Program-made: the position numbers and the translations under genes
Part shown: positions 5,023 through 6,492 of the stretch, in pieces
Position numbering within the stretch: the stretch's first letter is position 1
Layout: each line of letters opens with the position of its first letter
Source of the DNA: Candidatus Hodarchaeota archaeon
GTDB taxonomy: Archaea; Asgardarchaeota; Heimdallarchaeia; Hodarchaeales; YT1-057
NCBI GenBank assembly: GCA_016839955.1
Contig: JAEOTI010000375.1
Coordinates: 1-6,492, forward strand
Direction of reading: 5' to 3'
Length of the DNA stretch: 6,492 nucleotides
The notes under the pieces: generated by a model
What the model saw: only the letters and a program-made list of their open reading frames with translations
Told to the model about the DNA's origin: nothing
Databases searched by the model: none

Positions 5023-5994
5023 TTATACACAAACTTGATGGATTTTGTTAGATTCGATAGCTTCCTTAATTTCTAAGGCTATTCTTCGTCCCATCCACAT
5101 TTCATGTCCAAATTGCAAATATGAGTAAGGAGAGTTAGGGATGAAAATATTTGTCCCAGCAACAATGCGACCTGAGAATTCAAAAGTCCAAATGTTTAAG
5201 TCGGAATCAACAATGGCTTCTAAACAAAACGGTCCAACCATTTCCGCACCAAGTTTCGTTTTTACCGCTTTACAAAAATCTTCACCCATTGTGAGAAAAT
5301 CCTCAAGTAATGATTCTCGAAGAATGGTAGGGATGTTCCCAACTATTGTGAAACCTGGTGTTTCATCAAAATTTAACTTAGCATCGATAGAAGACTCGTA
5401 ACGAATATCGGTTCCGAATATCTCTAAACGATCTCTCATTAATGAATGAAAATAGGTGGCATATACCTTTACACCTGAGATAAATTGCTGAATAAGGGCT
5501 GGTTCATCTGTAAGGTTCTGTTCCAATTCCTTTTCGTCTTTTGCAACGAAAAAGTCTTTTCCACCTTTCGCTCCATGATATTTTACAATGCAGGGGAAAT
5601 TAGCATTCTGAGGATCGAATGTTTCTGAAGGAACTAACAGATTTGCTTCTAACATTAATTCTGATTTCAATTTTCTATTTGATTCCCATTGGAGAAGTTT
5701 TCGTGTTCCAAACATCCTTAAGGGTGCTGAGAGGAACTCCTCAAGAGGAAGGTAGGAAACGAAAGAACCATGTGGAATAAGAATAACATTGTCCGTATAG
5801 ACTTCTAAAAGTTCATGATAACCTTTTTTTAACATAATGGTCTGATCAGCAGCATTAAAAACATCATAAACCTTACGTCGTTTCTCACTTGGACAATAAA
5901 GAACCGTTTCAAAACCCTCTGCTCGTGCACCGGCTAATATGCCTAGGGCACTATGACTTGCTAAAGTACCAATCTGAAATCCCAATTTGTTCAC
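5023..5994 (-). CDS. purP: PurP-family ATP-grasp ligase (FAICAR synthetase)
   Basis: The 323-residue protein matches the archaeal PurP family, which formylates AICAR with formate and ATP to FAICAR, the penultimate step of IMP synthesis. Family landmarks appear in order: IGTLASHSALGIL (8-20), IPHGSFVSYL (73-82), FGTRKLLQWES (95-105), IVKYHGAKGGKDFF (136-149), GVKVYATYFHS (174-184), FGTDIRYESSID (193-204), VGNIPTILRESLL (218-230), and VGPFCLEAIVDSDL to FEFSGRIVAGTN (253-282). It is shorter than typical PurP: the N-terminal extension is absent and the loop after residue 204 is short. A role in purine synthesis is likely, but archaeal PurP paralogs of unclear function exist. It overlaps the upstream nucleotidyltransferase-like gene by 4 nt (GTGA). 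The GTG at 5994 has GGAG touching it, whereas TTG at 5985 has GGAG 8 nt upstream, so the true start may be three codons later. Confidence 0.85.
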   Translation of the reverse strand: MNKLGFQIGTLASHSALGILAGARAEGFETVLYCPSEKRRKVYDVFNAADQTIMLKKGYHELLEVYTDNVILIPHGSFVSYLPLEEFLSAPLRMFGTRKLLQWESNRKLKSELMLEANLLVPSETFDPQNANFPCIVKYHGAKGGKDFFVAKDEKELEQNLTDEPALIQQFISGVKVYATYFHSLMRDRLEIFGTDIRYESSIDAKLNFDETPGFTIVGNIPTILRESLLEDFLTMGEDFCKAVKTKLGAEMVGPFCLEAIVDSDLNIWTFEFSGRIVAGTNIFIPNSPYSYLQFGHEMWMGRRIALEIKEAIESNKIHQVCV

Positions 5995-6492
5995 TCCAAA
6001 AATTCTTCTGGTAAAATGAAATCAGGATTTTGTTGACAAAGAAGATCAATAATACCCTTTAAATCAAGGAAAACTTTGAAGTCTTTTGCTCGATTTACAA
6101 GATATGACCAATTAATCAATGAATCCTTTACAATTAGGACTTGTAGTACATCTTGTAAATCTATTGCAGAACGATCACTACGAGCTAGTTTTGTTAAGAT
6201 AAAATCTTCTGGAGATAAAACTCGAATGTTTGGATTTCCTTCGACAGTTTGAATACGGCTAAGAATTTCATTATCCCAAGGAAAAGCATCACAGGGATTC
6301 AACCAAATTTCAGCCTCGTCTTTTAACTCTACGCAAAAAACTACAAAGACTTGATGGAAAAGCTTAGGTTTTTGTAATGTTTTTACTCCAAATACCTTTA
6401 ATCTCTCAAGAAATTTTGCTATCCCATTATTGGATGAGAAACAAATAGCTACATCGATATCCAATGTTGTACGCGTAATTCCATATGCTGGT
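5991..6492 (-). CDS. Nucleotidyltransferase-like protein (AbiEii/DUF6036-like), partial
   Basis: The frame is open at the right edge, so the N-terminus is missing. The visible part begins PAYGITRTTLDIDVAI, matching the pattern (G..A...YG..R.T.DID) of nucleotidyltransferase-fold proteins such as the AbiEii/DUF6036-type group. The two aspartates of DID are the expected metal ligands; the GS-like motif would lie outside. Further in, LSPEDFILTKLARSDRSAIDLQDV resembles the helical segment that follows in these families. A TTG at 6464 could be misread as a start, but coding similarity continues upstream of it. Proteins of this fold act as antitoxin or toxin enzymes or in unknown roles. It ends 4 nt into purP, so it is likely co-transcribed with it. 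I do not recognise a specific family member. Confidence 0.7.
   Translation of the reverse strand, partial: PAYGITRTTLDIDVAICFSSNNGIAKFLERLKVFGVKTLQKPKLFHQVFVVFCVELKDEAEIWLNPCDAFPWDNEILSRIQTVEGNPNIRVLSPEDFILTKLARSDRSAIDLQDVLQVLIVKDSLINWSYLVNRAKDFKVFLDLKGIIDLLCQQNPDFILPEEFLE

Noticed and set aside
5018..5031. TGTGT/ACACA hairpin over the purP stop codon
   Set aside because: Only 5 bp with a 4-nt loop and no T-run directly after; too weak to call a terminator.
5141..5401. Plus-strand ORF of 86 codons
   Set aside because: Antisense to purP at strongly conserved motifs, so it is a shadow.

Overview
The window looks archaeal. It carries a purP-type ATP-grasp ligase (the archaeal FAICAR synthetase family), two MNT/HEPN gene pairs, a DsrE-family protein, a DHH phosphoesterase and traces of a B-box-like zinc finger. 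Archaeal-style TATA boxes sit about 25 nt upstream of two start codons, consistent with leaderless transcripts. The DNA is AT-rich (roughly one third GC by eye). The B-box remnant and the mix of families would fit an Asgard archaeon, but this placement is tentative.

Every supported gene lies on the minus strand, so the window is read from right to left. At the right end an incomplete nucleotidyltransferase-like gene (5991 to beyond 6492) overlaps purP (5023-5994) by 4 nt, so the two look co-transcribed. A stretch of nearly 300 nt follows (4724-5022). It holds no intact gene but contains what reads as a decayed C-x2-H-x8-C-x2-C zinc-finger gene. Next is a 506-residue TPR protein (3203-4723) with its own Shine-Dalgarno site.

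Downstream lie two minimal-nucleotidyltransferase/HEPN pairs in tandem, each in the order antitoxin then toxin with overlapping ends. The first (mntA, 2828-3142; hepT, 2507-2844) is the classic type, with an R-x4-H-x-Y motif in hepT. Here hepT is interrupted by a one-base frameshift while mntA is intact. The second (1622-2386 and 1210-1632) has an unusual antitoxin with an N-terminal winged helix fused to the nucleotidyltransferase. Its promoter carries a near-perfect 21-bp palindrome between the TATA box and the start codon, which suggests autoregulation. Its HEPN partner lacks the canonical R-x4-6-H motif.

The left end has a DsrE-like protein (813-1148, TTG start with a good Shine-Dalgarno) and a DHH phosphoesterase that runs off the window (1-801). 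No tRNA, rRNA, CRISPR array or insertion sequence was seen. The most interesting part is the 1210-3180 accessory island: two different MNT/HEPN modules side by side, one apparently decaying and one with a candidate built-in transcriptional switch.
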